Below are positions 5,496-12,500 of a stretch of 15,708 bases of DNA, piece after piece. A model generated the notes under the pieces. The model ran no database searches, was not told the origin of the DNA, and saw only the letters and a list, made by a program, of their open reading frames with translations. The stretch spans positions 1-15,708 of the forward strand of contig WGBS01000246.1 in NCBI GenBank assembly GCA_015494165.1. The letters run 5' to 3'. The stretch comes from Gammaproteobacteria bacterium. GTDB taxonomy: Bacteria; Pseudomonadota; Gammaproteobacteria; S144-34. Numbering within the stretch: the first letter of the stretch is position 1; every line of letters starts with the position of its first letter. The position numbers and the translations under genes were made by a program.

Positions 5496-6736
5496 CGCCC
5501 CTCCCCGACGCCGTCGGCCCCGGCGGCCTCGACCGCCGGGCGCAGCGCGGCGAGCACGACGAGGCCGGGCAGGGCCGCGGCGAAGCTCGCGAGGAAATAG
5601 GCCGCCCACCCCTGGTGCTCGGCCACCAGGCCGGCGCCCGGGCCCACCAGCACGCGCCCCACCGCCGCCAGCGCCGAGAGCAGCGCGAACTGCGTGGCGG
5701 TGTAGCGGTGGTCGCACAGGCCCATCAGCAGCGCGACGAAGGCGGCCGTGCCCATGCCGCCGGCCAGGTTCTCGAGACCGATGACCGCGGCGACCAGCGC
5801 CGGCACCGGCCCCGTGGCGAGCAGGGCGAGGAAGCCGAGATTGGTGAGCGCCTGCAGCAGCCCGAAGAGCATCAGCGCCCGCCACAGCCCGAGGCGCGCC
5901 ATCCACGCCCCGCCCCACAGCGCGCCGGCGAGCAGCGCCGCCAGCCCCAGCACCTTGCTGTAGAGCCCCACCTCGCCCAGGCTCAGGCCCACGCCGCGGA
6001 TCAGAAAGGCCGTGGTCAGCGTCCCGGCGAAAGCGTCCCCGAGCTTGTAGAGCACCACCAGCGCGAGCAGCGCCCAGGCGCCGCGCCGCCGGAAGAAGGC
6101 GCGGAAGGGGCCGGCGACGGCCTCGGCGAGGCTCGCCGGCGGCGGCGCCGGCCGCTCGGGCGCGGGGCCTGCGAGCGTGCCCGCCACGCCCACCGCCATG
6201 AGCAGGGCCATGGCGGTCCAGGCGGCCGGCCAGCCCTCGCGCTCGGCCACGACCAGCGCCCCCGCGCCCGAGACCAGCATCGCCACGCGGTAGGCGGCCA
6301 CCGAGACCGCCGCCCCCAGCCCGCGCTCGGCCGGGCGCAGCACGTCGGTGCGGTAGGCGTCGAAGGCGATGTCCTGCGAGGCCGAGGCGAAGGCGATGGC
6401 CAGCGCGAGCCCTGCCACCGCGAGCGGGGCGGCGGCCGGCTCGAGCGCCGCCATCGCGGCGATCGCCGCGGCGAGGGCGAGCTGCGTGCCCAGCATCCAG
6501 CCGCGGCGGCGGTCCAGCCACGGGGGCACGAAGCGGTCCATCAGCGGCGACCACAGGAACTTGAAGGTGTAGGGCAGGCCGACGAGCGTGTAGAGGCCGA
6601 TGGCGGCCAGATCCACGCCGCTCACCGTGAGCCAGGCCTGGAGCGTGGCGCCGCTCAGCGCCAGCGGCAGCCCCGATGCGAAGCCCAGCGGCGCCATGAC
6701 CAGCACGCGCCGGCCGAGGAGCCGCCCCGTCCTCAC
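5492..6736 (-). CDS. AmpG-like major facilitator superfamily permease
   Basis: The protein has 414 residues with twelve predicted hydrophobic helices. The N-terminal P-L-G-F-A-S-G-L-P-L-A-L, the G-L-P-Y-T-F-K-F-L-W-S-P-L-M-D-R block (53-68) and S-Q-D-I-A-F-D-A-Y-R-T-D (120-131) are hallmarks of the AmpG family. AmpG brings anhydromuropeptides from the periplasm into the cytoplasm during peptidoglycan recycling; whether this shorter relative does the same is inferred only. The start is GTG 6736, whose GTGA overlaps the stop of xthA. The open frame continues upstream through xthA, but that part has no membrane character. Translation is probably coupled to xthA. Confidence 0.87.
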   Translation of the reverse strand: MRTGRLLGRRVLVMAPLGFASGLPLALSGATLQAWLTVSGVDLAAIGLYTLVGLPYTFKFLWSPLMDRFVPPWLDRRRGWMLGTQLALAAAIAAMAALEPAAAPLAVAGLALAIAFASASQDIAFDAYRTDVLRPAERGLGAAVSVAAYRVAMLVSGAGALVVAEREGWPAAWTAMALLMAVGVAGTLAGPAPERPAPPPASLAEAVAGPFRAFFRRRGAWALLALVVLYKLGDAFAGTLTTAFLIRGVGLSLGEVGLYSKVLGLAALLAGALWGGAWMARLGLWRALMLFGLLQALTNLGFLALLATGPVPALVAAVIGLENLAGGMGTAAFVALLMGLCDHRYTATQFALLSALAAVGRVLVGPGAGLVAEHQGWAAYFLASFAAALPGLVVLAALRPAVEAAGADGVGEGR

Positions 6737-7518
6737 CACTCCCTGCCCAGCGGCCAGTCGTAGTCCATGATGAGCGGCGCGTGGTCGGAGAAGCGCCGGT
6801 CCTTGTAGATGCGCGCGCGCCGCGCGGCGGCCCCGAGGCGCGGCGTCGCCACTTGGTAGTCGATGCGCCAGCCGACGTTCTTCTCCCAGGCGCGGCCGCG
6901 GTTGGACCACCAGGTGTACTGCTCGGGGCGCGGGTCGACGACGCGGAAGGCATCGACGAGGCCCGCCTCGCCGAAGACGCGGTCGAGCCAGGCGCGCTCC
7001 TCGGGCAGGAAGCCCGAGTTCTTCTGGTTGGCGCGCCAGTTGCGCAGGTCGATCGGCTTGTGGGCGATGTTCCAGTCGCCGCACAGCAGGTACTCGCGCC
7101 GCCGTCGCCGCAGCCCCGCGAGGAAGGGGTAGAAGCGCTCCATGAAGGCGAACTTCGCGGCCTGGCGGTGCTCGCCCGCCGAGCCCGAGGGCAGGTAGAC
7201 CGAGGCGACGGCGAGCCCGTCGAAGCGCGCCTCCAGGTAGCGGCCCTCGTCGTCGCAGCCCGCCCAGCCGAGGCCCTCGACCACCGCGTCGGGCTCGCGG
7301 CGGCTGTAGACCGCAACACCGCTGTAGCCCGGCCGCTCCGCGGGCGCGAACAGGCAGTGCCAGCCGCGCGGGCGGTAGGGCCGCTCGGGCAGCCCCCCGG
7401 CGGGGGCGCGGATCTCCTGGAGGCAGACGACGTCGGCGCGCTGGCGCACGAGCCATTCGAACAGGCCCTTGCGCGCGGCGGCGCGGATGCCGTTGACGTT
7501 GAGCGTGACGATACGCAT
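6733..7518 (-). CDS. xthA: Exodeoxyribonuclease III (AP endonuclease family)
   Basis: This 261-residue protein is a full-length ExoIII of the exonuclease-endonuclease-phosphatase fold. It cleaves at abasic sites and removes 3' blocking groups in base-excision repair. Visible active-site motifs are L-N-V-N-G-I-R (6-12, N7), L-Q-E-I-R (E35), G-D-W-N (D148, N150), W-R-I-D-Y (D220) and S-D-H-A-P (D245, H246), all in order. The ATG at 7518 begins M-R-I-V-T-L-N-V-N-G, the normal start for the family; the frame extends upstream into the intergenic repeat, but that part is not conserved-looking. No Shine-Dalgarno is visible. It is transcribed divergently from pyrE and shares a GTGA overlap with the AmpG-like gene. 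Confidence 0.96.
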   Translation of the reverse strand: MRIVTLNVNGIRAAARKGLFEWLVRQRADVVCLQEIRAPAGGLPERPYRPRGWHCLFAPAERPGYSGVAVYSRREPDAVVEGLGWAGCDDEGRYLEARFDGLAVASVYLPSGSAGEHRQAAKFAFMERFYPFLAGLRRRRREYLLCGDWNIAHKPIDLRNWRANQKNSGFLPEERAWLDRVFGEAGLVDAFRVVDPRPEQYTWWSNRGRAWEKNVGWRIDYQVATPRLGAAARRARIYKDRRFSDHAPLIMDYDWPLGREW

Positions 7519-7521
7519 CTG

Positions 7522-7625
7522 ACGGTTTACGGCTCGCAGCTTACGGTGTACGGTTCGGCCCCCGGCACGGCCGCCCCCCCGGCACGGCCGGCCACCGTAC
7601 ACCGTCGGCGGCATACCGTAAACCG
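7522..7625. repeat. Compound inverted repeat with central direct repeats between xthA and pyrE
   Basis: The divergent intergenic space is almost wholly repetitive. The outer arms are CGGTTTACGG (7523-7532) and CCGTAAACCG (7616-7625). The inner arms are ACGGTGTACGGT (7543-7554) and ACCGTACACCGT (7594-7605). Each pair is perfectly complementary and in nested order. Between them CCCCCGGCACGGCCG occurs twice as a direct repeat (7559-7573 and 7576-7590). The right outer arm ends exactly at the pyrE ATG, and the left one is four bases from the xthA ATG. The design resembles an intergenic palindromic (REP/MITE-like) element, or a transcribed hairpin controlling both genes. Confidence 0.85.
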
Positions 7626-8285
7626 ATGCGAGACTGGCAGCGGGAGTTCATCGAGTTCGCCCTGGAGTGCGGCGTCCTGCGCTTCGGGGAGTTCCGCCTC
7701 AAGTCCGGCAGGCTCAGCCCCTACTTCTTCAACGCCGGCCTGTTCGACACAGGCGAGCGCCTGCGCCGCCTGGGCGGCTACTACGCGCGCGCCCTGGTCG
7801 AGTCCGGGCTCGCCTGCGACGTGCTCTACGGCCCCGCCTACAAGGGCATCCCGCTGGTGACCGCCACGGCCATCGCGCTCGCGGCCGAGCACGGGCGCGA
7901 CCTGCCCTGGGTCTTCAACCGCAAGGAGGTCAAGCGCCACGGCGAGGGCGGGCGGCTGGTGGGCGCGCCCCTGCGCGGGCGTGTGCTGATCGTCGACGAC
8001 GTGGTCTCGGCCGGGACCTCGGTCAACGAGTCGGTGGAGATCATCCGCGCGGCGGGCGCCGAGCCCGTGGGCGTGCTGGTGGCGCTCGACCGGCGCGAGC
8101 GCGGCACCGAGAGCGGCCTCTCGGCCATGGAGGAGATCGAGCGGCGCCACGGGCTGCGCGCGCTCGCCATCGTCTCGCTCGACGAGATCGTGCGCTACCT
8201 GGAGCGCGACCCGGAGCGCGCCGCGGACCTCGAGCGCCTGCGCGCCTACCAGGCCGAGTACGGGCCCGTGGCGGGCGCGGGCTGA
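7626..8285 (+). CDS. pyrE: Orotate phosphoribosyltransferase
   Basis: OPRTase converts orotate and PRPP to orotidine 5'-monophosphate in de novo pyrimidine synthesis in the cytoplasm. The 219-residue product aligns end to end with E. coli PyrE. R-Q/R-E-F-I-E-F-A-L near the start, F-G-E-F-R-L-K-S-G-R at 20-29, S-P-Y-F-F-N-A-G-L-F (31-40) and G-P-A-Y-K-G-I-P (69-76) all match. The flexible-loop F-N-R-K-E-V-K-x-H-G-E-G-G (97-109) and the PRPP-binding V-L-I-V-D-D-V-V-S-A-G-T-S (120-132) are also intact. The ATG directly follows the intergenic repeat and has no visible Shine-Dalgarno. Control through the repeat hairpin is possible, as E. coli pyrE is attenuated, but no U-run terminator is seen here. 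Confidence 0.98.
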   Translation: MRDWQREFIEFALECGVLRFGEFRLKSGRLSPYFFNAGLFDTGERLRRLGGYYARALVESGLACDVLYGPAYKGIPLVTATAIALAAEHGRDLPWVFNRKEVKRHGEGGRLVGAPLRGRVLIVDDVVSAGTSVNESVEIIRAAGAEPVGVLVALDRRERGTESGLSAMEEIERRHGLRALAIVSLDEIVRYLERDPERAADLERLRAYQAEYGPVAGAG

Positions 8286-8286
8286 G

Positions 8287-8316
8287 CCCGCGCGCGCCTC
8301 AGGAGGCGCGCGCGGG
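8287..8316. terminator. Perfect 14-bp hairpin between convergent pyrE and the TusA-like gene
   Basis: CCCGCGCGCGCCTC (8287-8300) and GAGGCGCGCGCGGG (8303-8316) are exactly complementary around a two-base centre. The stem begins two bases after the pyrE stop and covers the stop and last codons of the convergent TusA-like gene. No T-run follows on either strand, so it may be a bidirectional U-less terminator or an mRNA 3'-end stabiliser rather than a canonical intrinsic terminator. Confidence 0.6.
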
Positions 8317-8808
8317 GGCCGCGGCGCGGTTCCGGATGTAGAACGACAGGCTCCCGTCCACGTCGCGCGTGGCGCCGAGCACCGCATGGCCCGTGCGCGC
8401 CGCCCAGGCCGGGACGTCGCTGGCCGCGCCCGGACAGTCGCTCACGAGCTTGAGCACCGCCCCCGGCGGCATGGCCGCCAGCGCGCGGCGGGCCTCGACC
8501 GCGGGCTTGGGGCAGCGCGCGCCGCGCATGACCAGCACGCGGTAGGGCGTCCAGGGGTCGCCGTTGCGCACGTCCACCCACACCAGGCGCCCGCGGCAGA
8601 CGAGGTCGGCCACCTCGCGGCCGGTGTGCCGCGCCCAGGCGCGCACGTCCTCGGCCACGGCGGGGGCGTCCAGCACGAAGCGCACCACGGCCCCCTGCGG
8701 CGCGTCGGCGAGCGCCCGGCGCAGGTGGCCGAGCAGCGCCGCCGGCTCGACGCCCGTGAGGTCCACGGTGCGGACCGGCCCGTCGGAGAGGGGTTCGGGA
8801 TTCGCCAT
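8299..8808 (-). CDS. Tandem TusA-like sulfur carrier with degenerate first domain
   Basis: This protein has 169 residues, about twice the length of TusA. Two repeats are visible, roughly 12-80 and 90-160. Each ends with an x-D-V-x-A-W-A-x-x-T-G-x pattern typical of the TusA (SirA/YeeD) fold. The second repeat has R-C-P-K-P at 98-102, so C99 is the probable persulfide-carrying cysteine. In the first repeat the same place reads G-V-E-P at 19-22, without cysteine, so that half cannot carry sulfur in the usual way. TusA-type proteins pass sulfane sulfur to partners such as DsrEFH or tRNA thiolation enzymes; with qmoAB nearby, a role in sulfur oxidation is likely but inferred. The ATG at 8808 is preceded by AGGAG. 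It is divergent from the HIG1 gene across a possible FNR/Anr site. Confidence 0.85.
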   Translation of the reverse strand: MANPEPLSDGPVRTVDLTGVEPAALLGHLRRALADAPQGAVVRFVLDAPAVAEDVRAWARHTGREVADLVCRGRLVWVDVRNGDPWTPYRVLVMRGARCPKPAVEARRALAAMPPGAVLKLVSDCPGAASDVPAWAARTGHAVLGATRDVDGSLSFYIRNRAAAPARAS

Positions 8809-8910
8809 CGCTCCTGTCCTCCGCTCGCGGGCGGCGCCGCCCGGCGGCACCGCCCGTCCCCGTTATCGGGCTGTGGGCGGCGGCCCTTTAGCCCGGCGGC
8901 GCTGCGGGAA

Positions 8911-8924
8911 TTGACCGCCGTCAA
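8911..8924. promoter_or_regulatory. FNR/Anr/Dnr-like palindrome TTGAC-N4-GTCAA
   Basis: TTGACCGCCGTCAA is a perfect TTGAC-N4-GTCAA dyad, one transition per arm away from the canonical FNR box TTGAT-N4-ATCAA. It lies almost midway in the 211-bp divergent region, 95 bp from the HIG1 gene start and 102 bp from the TusA-like gene start. If it acts at -41.5 on the plus strand, initiation would be near 8959; a weak TTGAGT at 8951-8956 could be the -10. A CRP/FNR-family regulator responding to oxygen or nitric oxide is the natural guess. Confidence 0.5.
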
Positions 8925-9019
8925 GGCGCCCCGCGGGCGGCCGTGGCAGGTTGAGTCTGGGTGATCAGGTCCATCGAAAGCCCGGTAGCGAACGCGTCCC
9001 CGGGCGGGAGGTGCCAGCG

Positions 9020-9220
9020 ATGGACGCCCTGACCGGCCTTGCCGTCGTCGCCGCGCTGGCCACGGCCGCGGTGCTGGTCGCCGGCATCGCCAGCATGATG
9101 CACGGCGGCGAGTTCGACGAGCGCCACGGCGGCCAGCTCATGGTCGCGCGCGTGGGCCTGCAGGCGCTCGCCTTCGCGCTGCTGCTCGCGGCGATGGGTC
9201 TCGCGCTGCTGCGCGGCTGA
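9020..9220 (+). CDS. HIG1-domain twin-transmembrane protein
   Basis: The product is a 66-residue membrane protein with two hydrophobic segments (about 4-24 and 45-64) joined by a short polar loop. The loop reads M-H-G-G-E-F-D-E-R-H-G-G-Q-L-M and is followed by R44-V-x-x-Q48. This G-G-E-F-D...L-M-x-x-R-V-x-x-Q arrangement is the signature of the HIG1 (hypoxia-induced gene 1) domain. In mitochondria such proteins associate with cytochrome oxidase; in bacteria they are small inner-membrane proteins, some linked to terminal oxidases. The start is ATG 9020 with GGAGGT at 9007-9012. A longer frame from 8951 lacks a comparable ribosome-binding site. The FNR-like palindrome upstream fits control by oxygen. 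Confidence 0.85.
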   Translation: MDALTGLAVVAALATAAVLVAGIASMMHGGEFDERHGGQLMVARVGLQALAFALLLAAMGLALLRG

Positions 9221-9232
9221 GGCGGCCTCAGC
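9216..9232. repeat. Palindrome containing the stop codons of both convergent genes
   Basis: GCTGAGGC (9216-9223), one central base, and GCCTCAGC (9225-9232) form a perfect dyad. The TGA of the HIG1 gene (9218-9220) and the stop of the VWA-protein gene (TCA at 9228-9230 on the plus strand) occupy mirrored positions. It could form a short 3'-end hairpin in both transcripts. No T-run follows. Confidence 0.6.
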
Positions 9233-11378
9233 TCGTCAGCTTGCGGTAGACGTCCGAGACCTTGAAGGGGAGCTTGCGCACCTCGTCGACGACGACGTAG
9301 TTGGCGGGGCCGTAGAGGTGCGGCAGGTAGTCGCGCGCCTCGCGGTCGATCGTGATGCAGAAGGGATGGATGCCCTCGCGCCGGGCCTCGACGAGGGCCA
9401 TGCGCGTGTCCTCGATGCCGTAGGTGCCGCGGTAGCCGTCGAAGTCATCGGGCTTGCCGTCGGAGAGCGTCACCAGCAGCTTGGTGCGCGCCTCCACCTC
9501 GCGCAGCATCCCCGTCAGGTGGCGGATGGCGACCCCCATGCGCGTGTAGTCCTGGGGGCGGATGCCGCTGATGCGCGCGCGCACCTCGTCCGAGTATGGC
9601 TCGTCGAAGCGCTTGATGCGGTAGAGCTCGCAGCGCTTGCGCGTCATCCCCGAGAAGCCGTAGATGGCGTAGCGGTCGCCGAGGGTCTCGAGCGACTCGC
9701 ACAGCAGCACCAGCGCCTCGCGCTCGGCGTCGTTGATCCAGCCCTTGGTCGAGCCCGACATGTCCACCATGAACAGGACGGCGATGTTGCGCTCCTCGCG
9801 GCGCTTGCGCACGAAGAGGCGGTCGGTCATCTCCTGTCCGGTGGCCGCGTCGGCGTAGGCCTCGACGAGGGCGTCGATGTCCACCTCCTCGCCCTCGGGC
9901 TGGCGGCGCAGCAGGCGGTCCTCGCCGCGCAGCGCCTCGAAGGTGCGCCGCAGGCTGGCGACGAGGCCGCGGTGGCGGCGCAGGGTGCGCTCGACGAAGC
10001 CGTCGCGCACCGGGTGCACGTCGAGCTCGCGCAGCACGCACCAGCGCTTGCGGTAGTGGCCGCGCCGGTAGTCCCACTCGTCGTGCAGGTGGGCCCCCTC
10101 CTCGTGGTACATGCCCTTCCACACGTCGCGCGGGTCGCGCCCGGCGGGCTGCGCCCCGGCGTCGTACTCCCCGGGCCCCGCCGGCACCAGGTACTCCTCC
10201 GGGATCTCGCCCAGGTCCTGCACGATGGAGGTGAGCAGCCCGCGCACCTCCTCGGGCGGCTCGATGGGCTGGCCGTCGAGCTCGAGGCGGAAGGTGAAGC
10301 CCTCGGGCGCGGCCGGGTCCTCGATGCGCTCGAGCGTGAAGGGAGCCGCCTCGAGGCGGACGGGGTCGGGCACGGCGCCGCGCTGCTCCTCGGCCAGCGC
10401 GGCGAGCTCGCGCCGCAGGCTGCGGCGCTCGCGCTCGAGGCGGGCCTCGAGGACGGCGGCCACGGCCTCCGGGCGCGGTGGCCCCTCCCAGGGGCGCGGC
10501 GGGGGCAGCGCGACGCGGCCGGCCCACGCGAGCGCGAGCTCGAGGCTGTCGGCGGCCGTGGCCTCCGGGGCCGCGAGCCGCCGCGCGGCCTCGGGCCACG
10601 GCTCGGGCCAGGGCGCGACCGCGAGCGCCGCGGCCAGCGTATCGAGCTCGCGCCGCGCCCCGGGCAGGGCCCGCGCCAGCCGCGCCTCCAGGCGCAGGGC
10701 CTCGAGCGCCGCGTAGAGGGCGGCCGCCTCGGCGCCCGCCTCGCGCAGGCGCGCGAGCAGCGGCGCGCGCCAGGTGCCGAACCAGCACTGCGCCCACAGG
10801 CACACGGCCATCGCCTTGTAGAGCCGGAAGTTGCCCTCCCGGTCCCCGAGCACCCCGAGCACCGGCGGCAGATGCAGGGTCTCGGTGTCGGTCCAGGGCG
10901 CCTCGCCCGCCTCGACCTTGAGCGGACGCCCGCCGAGGCCGCGCACGTAGCGCTCGAGCACGCCCGCGACCTCCTCCAGCGCGAGCCCCGCGGCGCGGGC
11001 GCGCGCCCGCTCGGCGAAGGCCTCCACCTCGCGCAGGGCGGCGACGGCCGGGTAGAGGCCGGCGCTGTCGTAGGTGTCCATGGCCTGGCGCACCCAGGCC
11101 TCGACGCCGGCCTCGTCCATGAGGCGCAGCGCCCGCGGGGCGAGGCTCGCGAACTGGTAGGCGAGCTCGGCGTGCGCGGCGGCGAGCACCGCCACCCAGC
11201 GCAGCACGAGCTCCTGCTCGGCGCGGGAGAAGGCGGCGAGCTCGCGCGCGGGCCCCGCCGCGGTGCGCCGCGAGGACAGCACCAGGTCGAGGTGCTCGTC
11301 GAGACGCGCCTCGATGGCCGCCGCCGACAGCGGCTCGCCCTCCAGGGCGCGCGCGGCGGGCGGCGGGACGGCGGCCAT
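9228..11378 (-). CDS. CbbO/NorD-family protein with C-terminal VWA domain
   Basis: The 716-residue protein ends in a von Willebrand factor A domain (about 530-716). It has an intact metal-ion-dependent adhesion site: D539-M-S-G-S, T612 (in Y-T-R-M-G) and D640 (in L-S-D-G-K-P). The N-terminal 500 residues are alpha-helical and rich in Ala, Arg, Leu and Glu, as in CbbO and NorD. These proteins partner with CbbQ/NorQ ATPases and act as adaptors that dock the motor on a client, for example Rubisco (CbbO) or nitric oxide reductase (NorD). The length lies between typical NorD (about 630) and CbbO (about 780) as I recall them. No Rubisco or NOR gene is in the window, so the client is unknown. The ATG at 11378 follows the ATPase stop by five bases, so they form one operon. 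Confidence 0.88.
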   Translation of the reverse strand: MAAVPPPAARALEGEPLSAAAIEARLDEHLDLVLSSRRTAAGPARELAAFSRAEQELVLRWVAVLAAAHAELAYQFASLAPRALRLMDEAGVEAWVRQAMDTYDSAGLYPAVAALREVEAFAERARARAAGLALEEVAGVLERYVRGLGGRPLKVEAGEAPWTDTETLHLPPVLGVLGDREGNFRLYKAMAVCLWAQCWFGTWRAPLLARLREAGAEAAALYAALEALRLEARLARALPGARRELDTLAAALAVAPWPEPWPEAARRLAAPEATAADSLELALAWAGRVALPPPRPWEGPPRPEAVAAVLEARLERERRSLRRELAALAEEQRGAVPDPVRLEAAPFTLERIEDPAAPEGFTFRLELDGQPIEPPEEVRGLLTSIVQDLGEIPEEYLVPAGPGEYDAGAQPAGRDPRDVWKGMYHEEGAHLHDEWDYRRGHYRKRWCVLRELDVHPVRDGFVERTLRRHRGLVASLRRTFEALRGEDRLLRRQPEGEEVDIDALVEAYADAATGQEMTDRLFVRKRREERNIAVLFMVDMSGSTKGWINDAEREALVLLCESLETLGDRYAIYGFSGMTRKRCELYRIKRFDEPYSDEVRARISGIRPQDYTRMGVAIRHLTGMLREVEARTKLLVTLSDGKPDDFDGYRGTYGIEDTRMALVEARREGIHPFCITIDREARDYLPHLYGPANYVVVDEVRKLPFKVSDVYRKLTS

Positions 11379-11383
11379 GGCCC

Positions 11384-12211
11384 TCAGAAGAGCGAGGCCG
11401 AGAGCTCGTGGATGGCCGCCAGCATCTCCGGGTCGTCCGTGAGCGCCTGGGCCACGGCCGCGCGGCAGGCGGCCACGGGCGGGATGCCGGAGACGATGAG
11501 CTTGGCCGCCTGCACCAGCAGCCGCGTGGAGGCGCCCTCGTCGAGGCCCGAGCCCTTGAGGTTGCGCGTCATGTGGGCGAACTTGACGAGCCGCTCGGCG
11601 AGCTCCGGCTCGATCCCGGTCTCCTTCTCGACGATGCGGCGCTCGAGCTCCGGCTCCGGGTAGTCGAACTCCAGGGCGACGAAGCGCTGGCGCGTACTCT
11701 GCTTGAGGTCCTTGAGCACGCTCTGGTAGCCCGGGTTGTAGGAGATGGCGAGGCAGAACTCCGGCGGGGCCTTGAGCAGCTCGCCGCGCTTCTCCATGGG
11801 GAGCACGCGGCGGTCGTCGGCGAGCGGATGGATCACCACCGTGGTGTCCTTGCGCGCCTCGACGATCTCGTCGAGGTAGCAGATCCCGCCGCAGCGCACG
11901 GCCCGCGCCAGCGGCCCGTCCACCCACACGGTCTCCCCACCGGCCACCAGGAAGCGGCCCACCAGGTCCGAGGCCGTGAGGTCGTCGTGGCACGAGACCG
12001 TGATCAGGGGACGCTTCAGGCGCCAGGCCATGTGCTCCATGAAGCGCGTCTTGCCGCAGCCCGTCGGCCCCTTCAGCAGGACCGGGAGCTGGTTGCGCCA
12101 GGCCGCCTCGAAGACCTCGATCTCGTCGCCGACCGGCTCGTAGTAGGGCTCGGTCTCGACGAAGTACTCCTCGGGGCGCAGGGTCTGGCCGGTCACGATT
12201 CCGGGCTCCAT
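11384..12211 (-). CDS. CbbQ/NirQ/NorQ-family MoxR-type AAA+ ATPase
   Basis: This family uses ATP to remodel and activate metalloenzymes or inhibited Rubisco. The 275-residue product has Walker A G-P-T-G-C-G-K-T at 48-55 and Walker B I-C-Y-L-D-E-I with D114 and E115. Further family blocks are S-D-L-V-G-R-F (81-87), the I-S-Y-N-P-G-Y-Q-S sensor region (156-164), K-Q-S-T-R-Q-R-F (170-177) and G-L-D-E-G-A-S-T-R-L (222-231). The length fits CbbQ/NorQ. Sequence alone does not separate CbbQ from NorQ here, so no symbol is given. The ATG at 12211 has GGAAG upstream; a weak promoter is noted at 12230-12258. It is divergent from qmoA, which suggests a client in sulfur or carbon energy metabolism, though this is inference. 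Confidence 0.93.
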   Translation of the reverse strand: MEPGIVTGQTLRPEEYFVETEPYYEPVGDEIEVFEAAWRNQLPVLLKGPTGCGKTRFMEHMAWRLKRPLITVSCHDDLTASDLVGRFLVAGGETVWVDGPLARAVRCGGICYLDEIVEARKDTTVVIHPLADDRRVLPMEKRGELLKAPPEFCLAISYNPGYQSVLKDLKQSTRQRFVALEFDYPEPELERRIVEKETGIEPELAERLVKFAHMTRNLKGSGLDEGASTRLLVQAAKLIVSGIPPVAACRAAVAQALTDDPEMLAAIHELSASLF

Positions 12212-12229
12212 CAGCTTCCGTGGCAGGCC

Positions 12230-12258
12230 AGACTAAACGCATCCCCCGGGGGCCGCAA
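12230..12258 (-). promoter_or_regulatory. Candidate promoter of the CbbQ/CbbO-like operon
   Basis: On the minus strand TTGCGG (12258-12253) is separated by exactly 17 bases from TAGTCT (12235-12230). The implied start lies about 10-15 bases before the ATPase ATG, leaving room for the GGAAG ribosome site. Both hexamers match the sigma-70 consensus at only half their positions. The spacer contains the self-complementary CCCCCGGGGG. Confidence 0.28.
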
Positions 12259-12309
12259 GCGCGGGGCCGGGTTGGAAAAAACGCCCCTGCATACGGGGTT
12301 TCTATTCGC

Positions 12310-12328
12310 GCATCGGAAATTTCGATGC
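12310..12328. promoter_or_regulatory. Inverted repeat GCATCG-N7-CGATGC, candidate operator
   Basis: GCATCGGAAATTTCGATGC has six-base arms around the AT-rich centre GAAATTT. The spacing of about one helical turn per half-site is typical for a dimeric regulator. It lies 99 bp upstream of the CbbQ-like gene and about 187 bp upstream of qmoA, so it could serve either direction. The regulator is unknown. Confidence 0.4.
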
Positions 12329-12500
12329 CTTATCCCATCCGGGCGTATGGCGCCGCCCGGCCGGAAAGGGTAGAGTTTTAGCCGTTTCGGCGGGGCGCGG
12401 CGCCGGACGCCCCGACCGCCTGGACCGGACCAAAAGCACAACTTTAGCCCGGGGCCGGAGGGGGTGTGCGGCCCGCTCCAGGTCTCCTTCCGTTCCGCAT

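Noticed and set aside
5010..7319. A 769-codon minus-strand frame under xthA, the AmpG-like gene and the SnoaL-like gene
   Set aside because: It spans three real genes in the wrong frame, without coherent domains.
6733..7614. A longer xthA start at 7614
   Set aside because: The extra 32 residues are encoded by the intergenic repeat and do not resemble the family, which starts M-R-I-V-T-L-N-V-N-G.
8299..8850. A longer start (8850) for the TusA-like gene
   Set aside because: The start at 8808 has a good AGGAG ribosome site; the 14 extra residues are Arg/Gly-rich and have none.
12284..12302. CCCC-TGCATAC-GGGG followed by TTT as a terminator
   Set aside because: Four pairs with a seven-base loop and three T residues are too weak, and no plus-strand gene precedes it.
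8886..12452. CTTTAGCCCGG occurs at 8886-8896 and again at 12442-12452, both upstream of plus-strand genes
   Set aside because: One shared 11-mer between two GC-rich spacers is weak evidence, the distances to the genes differ, and no dyad is present.
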